Below are positions 35,093 through 45,734 of a stretch of DNA of 64,000 bases, in pieces. The DNA lies in NCBI RefSeq assembly GCF_001989995.2, contig NZ_JAHGUP010000018.1, positions 1 to 64,000 of the forward strand. The letters are read 5' to 3'. Numbering within the stretch: the first letter of the stretch is position 1; every line of letters begins with the position of its first letter. Made by a program: the position numbers and the translations under genes. This DNA comes from Vibrio anguillarum (GTDB lineage Bacteria > Pseudomonadota > Gammaproteobacteria > Enterobacterales > Vibrionaceae). The notes below the pieces were generated by a model that saw nothing but the letters and a program-made list of their open reading frames with translations, made no database searches and was not told the DNA's origin.

Positions 35093-36081
35093 TGAGATTG
35101 CCAAACCACCGTTTGCTGAGCGAGCGTTTGTATCGGCAATGCGCTGTTGGGCCATGCGCTTTCGAGTTGTGCTTTAAACAAACTAATCGTATCTAGCCCC
35201 GGAATTTCATTAGGCAGTTGCCACTGCGCAAAACGAGCTAATTGGCAAAGTCCTAAGCTCGATTCGATGCTAGAGCTAATAACGGCTTGAATGCCTAATG
35301 TTTTAGCTTTTTCAATCAAAGTGATACAGCGCTGTACCGACCCAATCAAGGTCGGTTTAATCACAATGGCTTTCGCTCCCGTCAGATCTTCTAGCTGAAA
35401 ATCTGCACGGCGAACGGCTTGCTGTAAGGTTTCATCCCACGCAATCGCAATGCCCGTATTGATAGCAAAAGCCAAGCTGTCACTGGGAGATGGACACGGC
35501 TCTTCCAAAAACGCAATGCGTTGACGCAGCGAAGGAGAGACATATTGGGCAAATTTTTCAGCTTTAGCGGGTGTCCAAGCTTGGTTAGCATCAAGACGCA
35601 ATTGCAAATCAGGCATGGATTCTAAAAACAGATTTACGATCATCCCATCGCGAATCGCTTCGTACAGCCCAACTTTAATCTTCGCAACTCTATGATCGCC
35701 CGGTAGCGCGTTCAGAAGCGGGATCAGTTCATCAGGATCCCCTGAGCACAAAGGTGCTGCGTGATAGTGTCCGGCTTGAGGCAACCCACCATTCAGCTCT
35801 AACTCCGCCATCGACAAACCAAAGGCAACAGAAGGAAAAAGATCATCATAGGTAATAAGCTCACCACTAACCCAAAGCTGAAGCTGCGCGATTAACTGCT
35901 GCTGTGCTTGCTCAAGTGACTCTAAACTGAAACCGGGTAATGGGGCAACTTCACCCAACGCTGAACCGTGATCATCTTGTAATTCAATGATCAGACCTTC
36001 ACGTTCTACCAGCTTCTGATTGCGGAGAATAACGCCGCTATCCATCGGTAAACAGTAGCGATACAGTGTTGCGCTGCGCAT
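35083..36081 (-). CDS. menC: o-Succinylbenzoate synthase
   Basis: Dehydrates SHCHC to o-succinylbenzoate. The 332-aa enolase-superfamily protein has the KxK region (AKIKVGLYE), the metal ligands RLDANQAW (Asp), FLEEPC (Glu) and AWDETL (Asp), and the second lysine in [10 protein letters not shown]. Member of menFDHBCE. It starts 93 bp after the menB stop. Confidence 0.94.
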   Translation of the reverse strand: MRSATLYRYCLPMDSGVILRNQKLVEREGLIIELQDDHGSALGEVAPLPGFSLESLEQAQQQLIAQLQLWVSGELITYDDLFPSVAFGLSMAELELNGGLPQAGHYHAAPLCSGDPDELIPLLNALPGDHRVAKIKVGLYEAIRDGMIVNLFLESMPDLQLRLDANQAWTPAKAEKFAQYVSPSLRQRIAFLEEPCPSPSDSLAFAINTGIAIAWDETLQQAVRRADFQLEDLTGAKAIVIKPTLIGSVQRCITLIEKAKTLGIQAVISSSIESSLGLCQLARFAQWQLPNEIPGLDTISLFKAQLESAWPNSALPIQTLAQQTVVWQSQCE

Positions 36082-36174
36082 AATTTCAACCTTTTGTTCG
36101 ATATTCGACTTTGTTCATTGAGACCACTAGCCCAAATCATCACGGAAAATGGATGATTTGAGCCGATTTTACGC

Positions 36175-37041
36175 TTAAGGATTACGAGGGAATTTATTGA
36201 AATCAGGGCGGCGTTTTTCATTGAAGGCATTGCGCCCTTCTTGCCCCTCTTCTGTCATATAGAACATCATGGTTGCGTTACCCGCTAGTTCTTGCAAACC
36301 TGCTTGGCCGTCACAATCTGCGTTGAGCGCTGCTTTCAAACAGCGCAGCGCCATAGGGCTATGCTGCAATACTTCACGACACCAGCGAACCGTCTCTTTT
36401 TCTAAATCAGCTACTGGCACAACCGTGTTGACCAGCCCCATGTCCAACGCTTCTTGAGCATCATAAAAACGGCAAAGGAACCAAATTTCACGCGCTTTTT
36501 TCTGCCCAACGATACGGGCCATGTAAGACGCACCCCATCCACCATCGAATGAACCCACTTTGGGCCCTGTTTGACCAAACTGGGCATTTTCTGCCGCTAT
36601 AGTTAAATCACACATCATATGCAGCACATGGCCACCACCGACAGCCCAACCAGCAACCGCCGCAATTACAGGTTTCGGACAGGTACGAATTTGGCGTTGG
36701 AAATCGAGCACATTGAGATGATGCGTACCGGACTCATCACGATAGCCGCCGTAGTCGCCACGAATTTCTTGATCGCCACCAGAGCAAAATGCCGCTTCAC
36801 CAAGACCAGTTAGAATGATCACGCCAACTTGCTCATCATAACGCGCATCGGCCAGCGCACTGATCATCTCTTTAACCGTTTGTGGGCGAAAGGCATTACG
36901 CACCTGAGGACGGGCAATCGTAATTTTGGCAATACCATCTTGCGATTTGTGATAGTGAATATCTTCATATTCGGCGCTGCAGTCACTCCAGATGACTGGT
37001 GCATACAATTCTTGTTCAGTAATACCGACTGTTTTAGCCAT
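36175..37041 (-). CDS. menB: 1,4-Dihydroxy-2-naphthoyl-CoA synthase
   Basis: Closes the second ring of menaquinone. A crotonase-fold protein with [12 protein letters not shown] (oxyanion hole), [16 protein letters not shown], and the C-terminal [11 protein letters not shown] typical of MenB. The ATG at 37041 (288 aa) has GGAAAG upstream. Another ATG 4 codons earlier is possible. It lies 45 bp after menH. Confidence 0.96.
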   Translation of the reverse strand: MAKTVGITEQELYAPVIWSDCSAEYEDIHYHKSQDGIAKITIARPQVRNAFRPQTVKEMISALADARYDEQVGVIILTGLGEAAFCSGGDQEIRGDYGGYRDESGTHHLNVLDFQRQIRTCPKPVIAAVAGWAVGGGHVLHMMCDLTIAAENAQFGQTGPKVGSFDGGWGASYMARIVGQKKAREIWFLCRFYDAQEALDMGLVNTVVPVADLEKETVRWCREVLQHSPMALRCLKAALNADCDGQAGLQELAGNATMMFYMTEEGQEGRNAFNEKRRPDFNKFPRNP

Positions 37042-37086
37042 GGTGCTTTCCATTGTTCTATTAATTATAGTTTTTGAACCAACGCG

Positions 37087-37875
37087 TTAGCATTGGCTGA
37101 TAAACTCTTGAATAAGATGAGCAAATACTTCGGGCTGCTCATAATGGACATTATGCCCTGCAGCCTGCACTTGGCGATATTCGAAACCGCTTTGTTGTGC
37201 CAGCTGAACAAACTTACTGTCCTTCTCCCCACAAACATAGACAATTGGCAATGCGACTTGCTCAAGTTGTGCGAGCAGATAAGGCTGCTTTGCCAATGAA
37301 GTCGAAAGTAGCATGTGAGCCACTGCCGCCCCAAGATTAGCACTGCGTTGAGTGACTAAAGTTTGTCTTTGCTCATGATTTAATGAAGAAAAAACGGGTT
37401 GATGATACCAATCGACCAAAACTCGCTCAATCTGCTCAGTTTGGAAACGATGTGCCCAATGGTGATCATTTTTCAATCGTTGCTCACGTTCAAAAGAACT
37501 CTGCAAGCCGAAGTTGCCACCCTCAACGATCAAACCTTGAATATTCAACGCCGAAAAACGCTGCATCGCCACGCCATACATTGCCAGCCTTCCACCAAGT
37601 GAATAGCCCACCAATACGATAGGTGTTTTTTCACCAAGCTGCTTAAGCACGGTTGCAGAAATGTGAGCGCAGCACTCATCAAAGTCATCACATAAGAGAG
37701 ACTGACTACCGCCATGACCGGGAAGATCAATCCATAATTGCGAGTATGGCGCAAGGAAAAGCGCCGTTTTCGACCAATCTCGCCCACTGCCTAGTAAACC
37801 ATGTAGAAAAACCAACACTGGCTCGACCGACGTAGAACCTGTGGTGGTGCTGCAATAAAAACGACTACAAAGCAT
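37087..37875 (-). CDS. menH: SHCHC synthase (MenH), alpha/beta hydrolase
   Basis: Eliminates pyruvate from SEPHCHC. An alpha/beta hydrolase of 262 aa with FLHGLLGSGRDW (oxyanion loop), LVGYSLGGRLA (nucleophile Ser), and the C-terminal GHNVHYEQPE (catalytic His). I take the ATG at 37875, 11 bp inside menD, giving the usual family length. An upstream start would add 11 residues. Confidence 0.93.
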   Translation of the reverse strand: MLCSRFYCSTTTGSTSVEPVLVFLHGLLGSGRDWSKTALFLAPYSQLWIDLPGHGGSQSLLCDDFDECCAHISATVLKQLGEKTPIVLVGYSLGGRLAMYGVAMQRFSALNIQGLIVEGGNFGLQSSFEREQRLKNDHHWAHRFQTEQIERVLVDWYHQPVFSSLNHEQRQTLVTQRSANLGAAVAHMLLSTSLAKQPYLLAQLEQVALPIVYVCGEKDSKFVQLAQQSGFEYRQVQAAGHNVHYEQPEVFAHLIQEFISQC

Positions 37876-39583
37876 AGACTTGCTGGGTAAATTGTGTGAT
37901 TTGCTCACCGGCTTGCCCAGACGGCGTGGTCACTTCAACCAATAAGGTACCAATACCCTGCTGTAAATGTTCACGGACCAAGCTTTGATAAGCAGATAAG
38001 GTTTGCGGACAAGCATAACCTAAACGAAACTGCCGTGCGGCGTGTTCAAATTGGTAGCCATGGGGCATTTGGTACAAGGCGGTTTTGTGCGTTTTGGGAA
38101 CGGGTAATAGATCAAAAATAGCGCCACCATCATTATTCACCACCACCAGCACCAGAGGCGTGCTGACTTGGCTAAGCAGAGCTAGAGAATTCAGATCATA
38201 CAGCAATGACGTGTCACCAATAAATACCAACATTGGATTATGATTAGCTCGATGTACTCCTGCGGCGGTTGCCACTAAGCCATCAATACCCGAAGCGCCT
38301 CGATTGGAGTAAACCGAACGTCCCTCAATTTGAGCAAACATATCGGCTAAACGGACGAACAAACTGTTTCCGATAAATAGGTCGGCCCCTTCGCTACGCT
38401 CGGCCATATCGAGCGCTAAACCAATCTCTGTAATGGAAGAGTCACCGTTCAAATGTAATTTAGCCAGTTGGGCAATCTCTTGCGCCACACTTTTTATCCG
38501 ATCCGACCAACCCGCTTGCGCCGCACCTAAAGCCGTTAATTTACCAATATGCCGATCGACCCAGCACGCAATATCAGTGACAAACTGCTGTTGCATCAGA
38601 TGGTTTTGATTATTACGTGCCATTTGGGGTGAAACGTAAATATACTGCACGTTACCCGTGTGGGCATGGCTAGCTAGCCATTGAGTAAGCCGTTTTGAGA
38701 CCAGCCGTGAACCGAATTGAATCACCACCTCACTTTCACTAAGCAGCTCACGTGCTCGCGCATTTTGTAACCACAAATCAAAATGCGCCCATTCGCTGCT
38801 CACGCCTGATTGTGGATCACATAAGACTGGCCAGCCAAGTTTGTTGGCAAAGTGCTTAGCCTTCTTCGCTTCAGCTAACGTCAACGACCCAAGAATCACC
38901 AGCCCTTTTTTACTCAGCCATGCACCATCATCTAACGTTTTTGTTTCGGTTTGGTACTGGCGAGAGCTGAATGCTTGCTCACGCTGACGCCACGCTTCAA
39001 TCACAGCCAAATAGTCCGCGTAGAGATCTACATCATGATGTTCGGCATAAAGTGGTTCGGGAAAGGGACAGTTAATATGTATTGCACCCCCCATGTGATC
39101 TTGGTTGGCCATGGCCTCATCCACTGTGGTTAACAACCAAGCCAATGGGATAGTCGTCGATGGACTGGGTAGATTCACCGCCTGCGTGACATGTGATGAG
39201 TAAATACCTACTTGATTGATTGCTTGATTCGCACCGCATCCCACGAGCTCAACGGGCCGGTCAGCCGTGAGTACAACGAGTTTTTCACCCGTGAGGTGTG
39301 ACTCAGCAATCGCTGGCAGTAAATTAGCCGCCGCCGTGCCAGAAGTGACAATCACCGCAACTGGCTTTTGGCTCGCCTTAGCAAGACCTAAAGCAAGAAA
39401 GCCCAGCCCACGCTCATCAAAGTGAGTATGGATTGAGAGCTTGTGATTGGCGGCCGCCTCTAAGGTCAAAGGTGTCGAGCGTGAACCTGGTGCAATACAG
39501 ATCTCTTGCACCCCAAGTCGAGTAAGCTCCTCAAGTAGCGTTTGGCTCCAAATTCGGTTCAGCACTGCTTGGTCATGCTTCAT
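37865..39583 (-). CDS. menD: SEPHCHC synthase (MenD)
   Basis: Thiamine-diphosphate enzyme joining isochorismate and 2-oxoglutarate. 572 aa from the ATG at 39583, which overlaps the menF stop as ATGA. Conserved blocks: CIAPGSRSTPLTLEAA at the start, TSGTAAANLLPAI, and the ThDP-binding segment GDTSLLYDLNSLALL followed by VVNNDGGAIF. Clear full-length member. Confidence 0.96.
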   Translation of the reverse strand: MKHDQAVLNRIWSQTLLEELTRLGVQEICIAPGSRSTPLTLEAAANHKLSIHTHFDERGLGFLALGLAKASQKPVAVIVTSGTAAANLLPAIAESHLTGEKLVVLTADRPVELVGCGANQAINQVGIYSSHVTQAVNLPSPSTTIPLAWLLTTVDEAMANQDHMGGAIHINCPFPEPLYAEHHDVDLYADYLAVIEAWRQREQAFSSRQYQTETKTLDDGAWLSKKGLVILGSLTLAEAKKAKHFANKLGWPVLCDPQSGVSSEWAHFDLWLQNARARELLSESEVVIQFGSRLVSKRLTQWLASHAHTGNVQYIYVSPQMARNNQNHLMQQQFVTDIACWVDRHIGKLTALGAAQAGWSDRIKSVAQEIAQLAKLHLNGDSSITEIGLALDMAERSEGADLFIGNSLFVRLADMFAQIEGRSVYSNRGASGIDGLVATAAGVHRANHNPMLVFIGDTSLLYDLNSLALLSQVSTPLVLVVVNNDGGAIFDLLPVPKTHKTALYQMPHGYQFEHAARQFRLGYACPQTLSAYQSLVREHLQQGIGTLLVEVTTPSGQAGEQITQFTQQVYAL

Positions 39584-40887
39584 GACGCCACTCCTAGAGG
39601 AAAATGGTCGCTGATCAAACTCAGTAAGGTTGCCATTTTTTTGTCTAACTCTTGCCATTCATGCTCAGCAACTGAACCTGGAACAATGCCCGCTCCGGCA
39701 AACAGTTGGACCTGATTGTCCACCAGCAAAGCGCTGCGAATCGCCACACAAAACTCCGCTTGTTGATGGCTAAAATAACCGACTGAGCCGGCATACCAAC
39801 CACGTGCAAAAGGCTCATTAGCCTGAATAAAATCCATCGCCGCTTTACGCGGCAGGCCAGCCACGGCTGCGGTCGGTTGTAACGCGTTCAGCAGTTGTAC
39901 ACCATTCACACCCTTTTTCAGCTGCGCATGGATACCCCGTTTTAAATGTTGCACTTTGCGCAAACGCACTAAACGGACGTCCTGTTCAACATCAACCCTT
40001 TCAGAATGAGGCGTTAACCGTTCAATAATGTCATCCACTACATATTGATTTTCATTAAGATTTTTACTGTCTTGAGTAAGCCAATGAGATAACTCCATGT
40101 CTTGGCTCGCATTTTCTCCCCTACCTATAGTTCCCGCCAGCGCTTCGGTATACAAAGTCTGCCCTTGACGAGCGTACAAACGCTCAGGTGTCGACCCCAT
40201 AAAGCTGTGTTTTTGATCAAATGCTAATAAAAAATGAAAACTGTGATGATTGTGCGCCGCACTTGCCTTAAGCAACTGCGCCGCGCTTAACGGCTTATCT
40301 AAACTGAGTGTCGTTTGCCGCGCGAGCACCACTTTCTTAAACGCTTGATGATCAATTCCCTCAAGCACTTGATTGACCAACTGCTGCCACTTCACCTCAT
40401 TAGGTTGATGGGTGACCTGTTTTATATGTGACGTCATACCACGTAACGGACTAACTTCAAGTTGCAGTTTATGCAGTGCGACCAAGGTTCGTTGGCGTTC
40501 AGCGGTAATATTCGCCGCCAATGACCACTGACCATCACAGCAAATCAGCTCAATTTGCGGTAAAAAGAAAAATGAGGATAGACAACGGCGATTTTTGTCC
40601 GTATGCCCATCAAAAGAACGTCCACCCCAAACTCGCTGTTCCTGACCAAGAATAGCGTAGGCAGGTTCAGCCTCAGAAAAAGTATACAGTTGACCTAATG
40701 CCACTACTTCTTCGCGCGTATCACGTGACTGCCAATAAAATTTAGGGAAAATGGGTTGCGCTTCAAGCCAATCAATTGGCGCGAAAGGGGGAGCTTCTTG
40801 CAGTATTTGTACAAAACGAACGTCATCATCCTTCGCGTCGTTTATTTGCTCGATTAACCGAGCAATAGCTTGATGAAAATGCGACAA
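39580..40887 (-). CDS. menF: Isochorismate synthase
   Basis: Converts chorismate to isochorismate, the first step of menaquinone synthesis. 435 aa, with the chorismate-binding fold: FKKVVLARQT, HNHHSFHFLLAF, STPERLYARQG, EALAGTIGRGE, and the C-terminal GAGIVPGSVAEHEWQELDKK. First gene of menFDHBCE. It is divergent from alaA across 217 bp (40888-41104), which must hold both promoters. Confidence 0.95.
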   Translation of the reverse strand: MSHFHQAIARLIEQINDAKDDDVRFVQILQEAPPFAPIDWLEAQPIFPKFYWQSRDTREEVVALGQLYTFSEAEPAYAILGQEQRVWGGRSFDGHTDKNRRCLSSFFFLPQIELICCDGQWSLAANITAERQRTLVALHKLQLEVSPLRGMTSHIKQVTHQPNEVKWQQLVNQVLEGIDHQAFKKVVLARQTTLSLDKPLSAAQLLKASAAHNHHSFHFLLAFDQKHSFMGSTPERLYARQGQTLYTEALAGTIGRGENASQDMELSHWLTQDSKNLNENQYVVDDIIERLTPHSERVDVEQDVRLVRLRKVQHLKRGIHAQLKKGVNGVQLLNALQPTAAVAGLPRKAAMDFIQANEPFARGWYAGSVGYFSHQQAEFCVAIRSALLVDNQVQLFAGAGIVPGSVAEHEWQELDKKMATLLSLISDHFPLGVAS

Positions 40888-41104
40888 ATCGACCTCGAAA
40901 ACATTGAGACACGGGCTCTACTGACGGCTACTCTATTTAGAGAGGGAAACGAAATCAAGGTTACGAGTTATCTTTTGCAGATTCCTGTGATAACGGGCAT
41001 CCTCATCTGTATCCTAAAAGCGGACAGTGGCAGATTTTTATTCTATCAAACATCAATTTAGTGTAGTTTAATAAAGAAATTATTTATTTTTCAGGAATTA
41101 TACA

Positions 41105-42319
41105 ATGCAAAATATCGGGATGTCGTCAAAACTCGACAATGTCTGCTATGACATTAGGGGTCCTGTACTCAAACATGCTAAACGCATGGAGGAAGAGGGG
41201 CATAAAATACTGAAGTTAAACATTGGTAACCCCGCCCCATTTGGCTTTGACGCCCCAGATGAAATCCTAGTTGATGTGATCCGTAATCTGCCTACTTCAC
41301 AAGGCTATTGCGACTCAAAGGGGATCTATTCCGCGCGCAAAGCCGTGGTGCAGCACTACCAGAAAAAAGGGCTGCGTAGCCTAGATGTAGAAGATGTTTA
41401 CATCGGTAATGGTGCTTCAGAGCTTATCGTGATGGCGATGCAAGCGCTGCTTAATAATGGCGATGAAATGCTTGTCCCTGCTCCTGATTATCCATTATGG
41501 ACCGCTTCGGTCGCCCTCTCCGGTGGCACTGCTGTGCATTACTTGTGTGATGAAGAAGCCGATTGGTATCCTGATCTCAACGACATCAACAGTAAAATCA
41601 CGCCCAAAACACGCGGTATTGTGTTGATCAACCCCAATAACCCAACAGGTGCTGTCTATAGCCGTGATTTCCTGCTGGAAATTGTTGAGATTGCCCGAAA
41701 GCATAAATTGATCATTTTCGCCGACGAAATCTACGACAAAATCTTATACGATGGTGCAACCCATACGCCCATTTCAACACTGGCTGATGACGTTTTAATG
41801 GTCACTTTTAACGGCCTGTCAAAAGCGTACCGTGTGTGCGGGTTCCGTGGTGGTTGGATGTTCCTTACCGGGCCAAAACACATCGCCAAAGGTTATGTGG
41901 CTGGTTTGGAAATGCTTGCCTCAATGCGTTTGTGTGCCAACGTGCCCATGCAGCATGCGATTCAAACCGCATTAGGTGGCTATCAAAGTATCAATGAGTT
42001 GATTTTGCCCGGCGGCCGACTGCTCGAACAGCGCGATCGCGCGTGGGAACTCATCAACCAGATCCCCGGCGTCTCATGTGTCAAACCTAAAGGAGCCATG
42101 TACCTGTTCCCGAAAATTGACACGAAAATGTACAGTATTAAAGATGATCAAAAGATGGTGCTCGACTTCTTAAAACAAGAGAAAGTGCTCTTGGTTCAAG
42201 GAACAGGCTTTAACTGGCCAAAACCGGACCACTTCCGCATTGTCACCTTACCGCATATTGAAGATTTGGAAATTGCCATTGGCCGCTTCGAGCGTTTCTT
42301 ATCGACCTACAGTCAGTAG
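41105..42319 (+). CDS. alaA: Alanine aminotransferase (AlaA-type)
   Basis: Makes alanine from pyruvate and glutamate. 404 aa, fold-type I PLP enzyme: NIGNPAPFGFDAPDEI, the cofactor region INPNNPTGAVYS, FADEIYDKI, and the Schiff-base lysine in NGLSKAYRVCGFRGGW. AGGA lies eight bases before the ATG. Followed by a strong terminator and yfbR, as in E. coli (alaA-yfbR). Confidence 0.95.
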   Translation: MQNIGMSSKLDNVCYDIRGPVLKHAKRMEEEGHKILKLNIGNPAPFGFDAPDEILVDVIRNLPTSQGYCDSKGIYSARKAVVQHYQKKGLRSLDVEDVYIGNGASELIVMAMQALLNNGDEMLVPAPDYPLWTASVALSGGTAVHYLCDEEADWYPDLNDINSKITPKTRGIVLINPNNPTGAVYSRDFLLEIVEIARKHKLIIFADEIYDKILYDGATHTPISTLADDVLMVTFNGLSKAYRVCGFRGGWMFLTGPKHIAKGYVAGLEMLASMRLCANVPMQHAIQTALGGYQSINELILPGGRLLEQRDRAWELINQIPGVSCVKPKGAMYLFPKIDTKMYSIKDDQKMVLDFLKQEKVLLVQGTGFNWPKPDHFRIVTLPHIEDLEIAIGRFERFLSTYSQ

Positions 42320-42345
42320 CATTCTGACGTAAACTTCCATATGCT

Positions 42346-42384
42346 AAACGGGCGCACTTTTCGATACAAAGTGCGCCCGTTTTC
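42346..42384 (+). terminator. Terminator after alaA
   Basis: AAACGGGCGCACTTT (42346-42360) pairs with AAAGTGCGCCCGTTT (42368-42382), a perfect 15-bp stem with a 7-base loop, then TCTTTT. Confidence 0.9.
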
Positions 42385-42437
42385 TTTTGATGGCCAATTT
42401 TTCTCTTGGCCCCAACACAGCAAGGATGTTTATTGCA

Positions 42438-43022
42438 ATGAAAGAGAGTCACTTTTTTGCTCACTTAGCCCGAATGAAGTTAATTCAACGCTGGCCTTTA
42501 ATGCGATCCATCTCCAGTGAAAATATCTCAGAACACAGCCTACAAGTGGCATTTGTCGCTCACGCTTTAGCCGTGATCAAAAACAAAAAATTTGGCGGCA
42601 AGGTCAACCCTGAACGGATTGCGATTTTAGGTATGTACCACGATACCAGTGAAGTGTTGACGGGCGATCTTCCGACACCAGTTAAATACTACAACCCCGA
42701 TATTGCGAAAGAATACAAAAAGATAGAAGCCGCCGCCGAACAAAAACTGCTCTCGATGTTGCCTAAAGAGCTGCGTGAGGATTTTGCTCCATATCTCGTT
42801 TCAGACGCCGCGCACCCTGAAGATGTGGCGATAGTCAAACAGGCAGATTCACTCTGCGCCTATCTCAAATGCTTAGAAGAACTCAGCGCGGGCAACCATG
42901 AATATGCGCTGGCCAAAAAACGTTTAGACGTGACCTTACGAGATCGCCATACACCTGAGATGGAGTATTTTCTCAATACCTTTGCCCCTAGTTTCGAATT
43001 AACGCTGGACGAAATCAGCTAA
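42438..43022 (+). CDS. yfbR: 5'-Deoxynucleotidase YfbR
   Basis: Dephosphorylates deoxyribonucleoside 5'-monophosphates. HD-domain protein of 194 aa: [13 protein letters not shown] and [19 protein letters not shown] carry the metal-binding His and HD. The ATG at 42438 begins [16 protein letters not shown], matching the E. coli start. A start at 42387 adds an unconserved tail. Upstream of dgt, another HD nucleotide hydrolase. Confidence 0.95.
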   Translation: MKESHFFAHLARMKLIQRWPLMRSISSENISEHSLQVAFVAHALAVIKNKKFGGKVNPERIAILGMYHDTSEVLTGDLPTPVKYYNPDIAKEYKKIEAAAEQKLLSMLPKELREDFAPYLVSDAAHPEDVAIVKQADSLCAYLKCLEELSAGNHEYALAKKRLDVTLRDRHTPEMEYFLNTFAPSFELTLDEIS

Positions 43023-43080
43023 CTCACGCTAAGTTACTTGTTAAGTGTTTGAAAAACATAAATGTACTGCAGGAGATGGC

Positions 43081-44406
43081 ATGGATATATCCATTGACCC
43101 CAAATGGCTTGAACGCCAAGATGATGAGCATAAAATCCGCCGCGATGATCACCGCAGCCCTTTCCAACGCGATCGGGCACGTATTCTTCACTCGGCAGCA
43201 TTTCGTCGCTTGCAAGCCAAAACTCAAGTACATGGCACTAGCTTGAATGATTTCCATCGCACTCGCCTCACTCACTCCTTAGAAGCTGCGCAACTCGGCA
43301 CTGGAATAGTGGCGCAAATTAAACTCAAACAACCAGAGTTTCGTGATTTGCTGCCTTCGGATAGTTTGATCGATTCCTTATGCCTAGCGCATGATATCGG
43401 TCACCCTCCTTATGGTCATGGCGGCGAAGTGGCGCTCAATTATATGATGCGCGATCACGGCGGCTTTGAAGGCAACGCGCAAACCTTTCGAATTGTGACC
43501 AGCTTAGAGCCTTACACCGAACACCATGGTATGAACCTGTCACGCCGCACTGTGCTGGGGTTATTAAAATACCCTGCGCTGCTGAGCCAAACTCGCGCCG
43601 TACAGCAACCCAATGCAGTCGCTCACCAGCGTCAGTTGAAGGCTAAAGAGTGGTCGCCTGCTAAGGGAATATACGATTGCGATCACGCGATTTTTTCTTG
43701 GGTAACGGAGCCGCTCTCTGCGCAAGATAAAGCCCTACTCAGTCAAATGCGTGGTCAGCCCGCAACGCCTTATCAACATCACAAGACTCGCTTTAAATCA
43801 CTCGATTGCTCAATCATGGAGCTGGCCGATGACATTGCCTACGGCGTGCACGATTTAGAAGATGCCATCGTGCTTGGCATGGTGACTCGCCAACAGTGGC
43901 AAGAGGCCGCAGCCTCGAAACTGGCCGAATGCGGCGATGCGTGGTTTGAAGAACACATCGCTTCCATCAGTGAAATGCTGTTTGCAGGCAAACATTACCG
44001 TCGTAAAGATGCGATTGGCGGGATTGTTAATGCGCTACTGACTAGCATTCATATTCAAGCCGTTGATGCGCATTTCGAGAATGAACTACTCGCCTTCAAC
44101 GCCTATTTAGAACCCAATATGGCCGCCGCACTGGAAGTACTGAAATCATTTGTGAGCCAATATGTGATTCAAATTCCGCAAGTGCAGCGTTTTGAATACA
44201 AAGGCCAACAAATCATCATGGATCTATTTGAAGCGCTAAGCGCCGATCCTGAACGCTTACTGCCAGAAACAACGCGCGGTAAGTGGCAAGCCCAAACCAA
44301 TGAAAACGATGGTATGCGCGTTATCTGTGACTATATTTCGGCTATGACCGATGGCTATGCGCAAAGGCTCCATCAACAACTCTTCTCAGCTCATAATCAC
44401 TATTAA
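43081..44406 (+). CDS. dgt: dGTPase-like HD triphosphohydrolase, clade with anti-phage annotation
   Basis: Removes triphosphate from dGTP or other dNTPs. 441 aa from the ATG at 43081 with AGGAG just upstream. HD motifs: [14 protein letters not shown] and [35 protein letters not shown] is the third metal-binding region. The Vibrio/Shewanella type-2 family is often labelled anti-phage dGTPase, because dNTP depletion blocks phage replication. It overlaps no neighbour and follows yfbR by 58 bp. Confidence 0.93.
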   Translation: MDISIDPKWLERQDDEHKIRRDDHRSPFQRDRARILHSAAFRRLQAKTQVHGTSLNDFHRTRLTHSLEAAQLGTGIVAQIKLKQPEFRDLLPSDSLIDSLCLAHDIGHPPYGHGGEVALNYMMRDHGGFEGNAQTFRIVTSLEPYTEHHGMNLSRRTVLGLLKYPALLSQTRAVQQPNAVAHQRQLKAKEWSPAKGIYDCDHAIFSWVTEPLSAQDKALLSQMRGQPATPYQHHKTRFKSLDCSIMELADDIAYGVHDLEDAIVLGMVTRQQWQEAAASKLAECGDAWFEEHIASISEMLFAGKHYRRKDAIGGIVNALLTSIHIQAVDAHFENELLAFNAYLEPNMAAALEVLKSFVSQYVIQIPQVQRFEYKGQQIIMDLFEALSADPERLLPETTRGKWQAQTNENDGMRVICDYISAMTDGYAQRLHQQLFSAHNHY

Positions 44407-44455
44407 TGGCTGGTTGAGTGGTAGCTTCTGCCATCATTACTCACTGATATAGCGG

Positions 44456-45064
44456 TTACTCGCTGATATAGTTTTGCTTAAAAACCCCAGCTGGCATTTG
44501 GCTAATTTGAAAGGCAACCATCGCATCAAAAGCATCAAGGAGCGGTTGAAAATTTTGCCGAGGCTCAAGCAATGACAAGATATGAAAACCAGCTTCAACA
44601 GTTGATAAGCTGTTTTCACTCGGTGCCTTGCGAATGCGATAATTGCCTTTGAGATCGGTCGGCAAGTGCAAACACGGTAGCGAATGTAAATTGCTCGAGA
44701 GTTGCCACATTTTATACGCTTTCTTCCAAGTACCATCGAGTAAAATAACTCGTACTTTTCTGGTATCAGCATTGATATTCATAGCCGACACGGGCTGCGC
44801 AGTCTCATGCGGGTAAAGTACATAGTTGAGCACATCCGGCTCAGCTAAGCACTCATTCAGCTGAGTGTGCCGGCTAAAATCTTCGGCAACAAAGCGCCTG
44901 CAATTGGCTAAAGATAAATCGAGAATTCGGGCTGTGCCCATTGGGCGATGTTCTTCTGTCGGATGTTGAAGAATGATAAGCTCGACCGACGAGGAAAGCG
45001 GTACGATCAAAGAACAGATGCAGGCTTTTCGCGCTTTACCACATTGAGAACAGTATCGAGACAT
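44456..45064 (-). CDS. tapT: tRNA-uridine aminocarboxypropyltransferase (DTW-domain)
   Basis: Makes acp3U47 in tRNA from S-adenosylmethionine. 202 aa, with an N-terminal zinc-type cluster (CSQCGKARKACIC), the DTW-family motif LDGTWKKAYKMW, and QHPTEEHRPMGTARILD. Homologue of E. coli TapT (YfiP). The start codon is only 3 bp from the start of the divergent rhombosortase gene. Confidence 0.9.
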   Translation of the reverse strand: MSRYCSQCGKARKACICSLIVPLSSSVELIILQHPTEEHRPMGTARILDLSLANCRRFVAEDFSRHTQLNECLAEPDVLNYVLYPHETAQPVSAMNINADTRKVRVILLDGTWKKAYKMWQLSSNLHSLPCLHLPTDLKGNYRIRKAPSENSLSTVEAGFHILSLLEPRQNFQPLLDAFDAMVAFQISQMPAGVFKQNYISE

Positions 45065-45067
45065 AAC

Positions 45068-45661
45068 GTGAATTACTTTCGCCTTTGCTTACTAAACATA
45101 AACCATCAAAAAAATCGTTATTTTGCACTACTTGCTATCAGCTTGGTCTGCTTGGGGTTGCAATGGCCGCCACTGGCCGCCCTCAGTGCGTGGAATCGGC
45201 CTGCCATTGAAGCGGGCCAATGGTGGCGGATCCTAACAGGAAATTTCACACACACCAACTTTACACACCTTGGTATGAACCTCGCAGGGCTGTGGATTAT
45301 CCATTTTGTGTTTCAACCGAGCAGTAAAAAATGGTTAATCAGCCTTCTGGCAACCAGCTTGATGGTAGGCGTCAGCCTTTTTTTGAGCCGTATGCAAGTC
45401 TATGTCGGCCTTTCAGGCGCGCTCCATGGAATGTTTGCCTATTTGGCGCTGCAAGAAGCACTGCAAGGGCGTCGCAGCAGTTGGCTGCTGGTGGTTGGTG
45501 TTATTGTCAAAGTTGTCTGGGAGCAAATGTTCGGCGCTTCAAGTAGTACTAGTGAGCTTATTAATGCACGCGTGGCTATCGAAGCCCATTTAGCGGGCAT
45601 GTTGGCCGGGTTGATCTTCGCCATCGGTGAATGGCTGAGATCAAAAAAAACGGAGAAGTAA
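45068..45661 (+). CDS. rrtA: Rhombosortase (rhomboid-like intramembrane serine protease)
   Basis: Cleaves the GlyGly-CTERM tail of secreted proteins such as VesB in V. cholerae. 197 aa from the GTG at 45068, which fits family length. Features are about six membrane helices, HLGMNLAG, the catalytic serine in YVGLSGALHGMF, and the histidine in IEAHLAGMLAG. A longer start at 44948 would run through tapT and is unlikely. The ribosome-binding site is weak. Confidence 0.9.
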   Translation: MNYFRLCLLNINHQKNRYFALLAISLVCLGLQWPPLAALSAWNRPAIEAGQWWRILTGNFTHTNFTHLGMNLAGLWIIHFVFQPSSKKWLISLLATSLMVGVSLFLSRMQVYVGLSGALHGMFAYLALQEALQGRRSSWLLVVGVIVKVVWEQMFGASSSTSELINARVAIEAHLAGMLAGLIFAIGEWLRSKKTEK

Positions 45662-45673
45662 CGCACTTCTCCG
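45643..45673 (-). terminator. Terminator for sohB
   Basis: CGGAGAAGT pairs with ACTTCTCCG across a 5-base loop. On the minus strand it is followed by eight T. It overlaps the end of the rhombosortase gene. Confidence 0.75.
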
Positions 45674-45734
45674 CTTATCCGCTTAATACTCTCTGAAAAA
45701 ATAATCTGCCTGCTTCGAGAAAGAAGCGCCTAAC

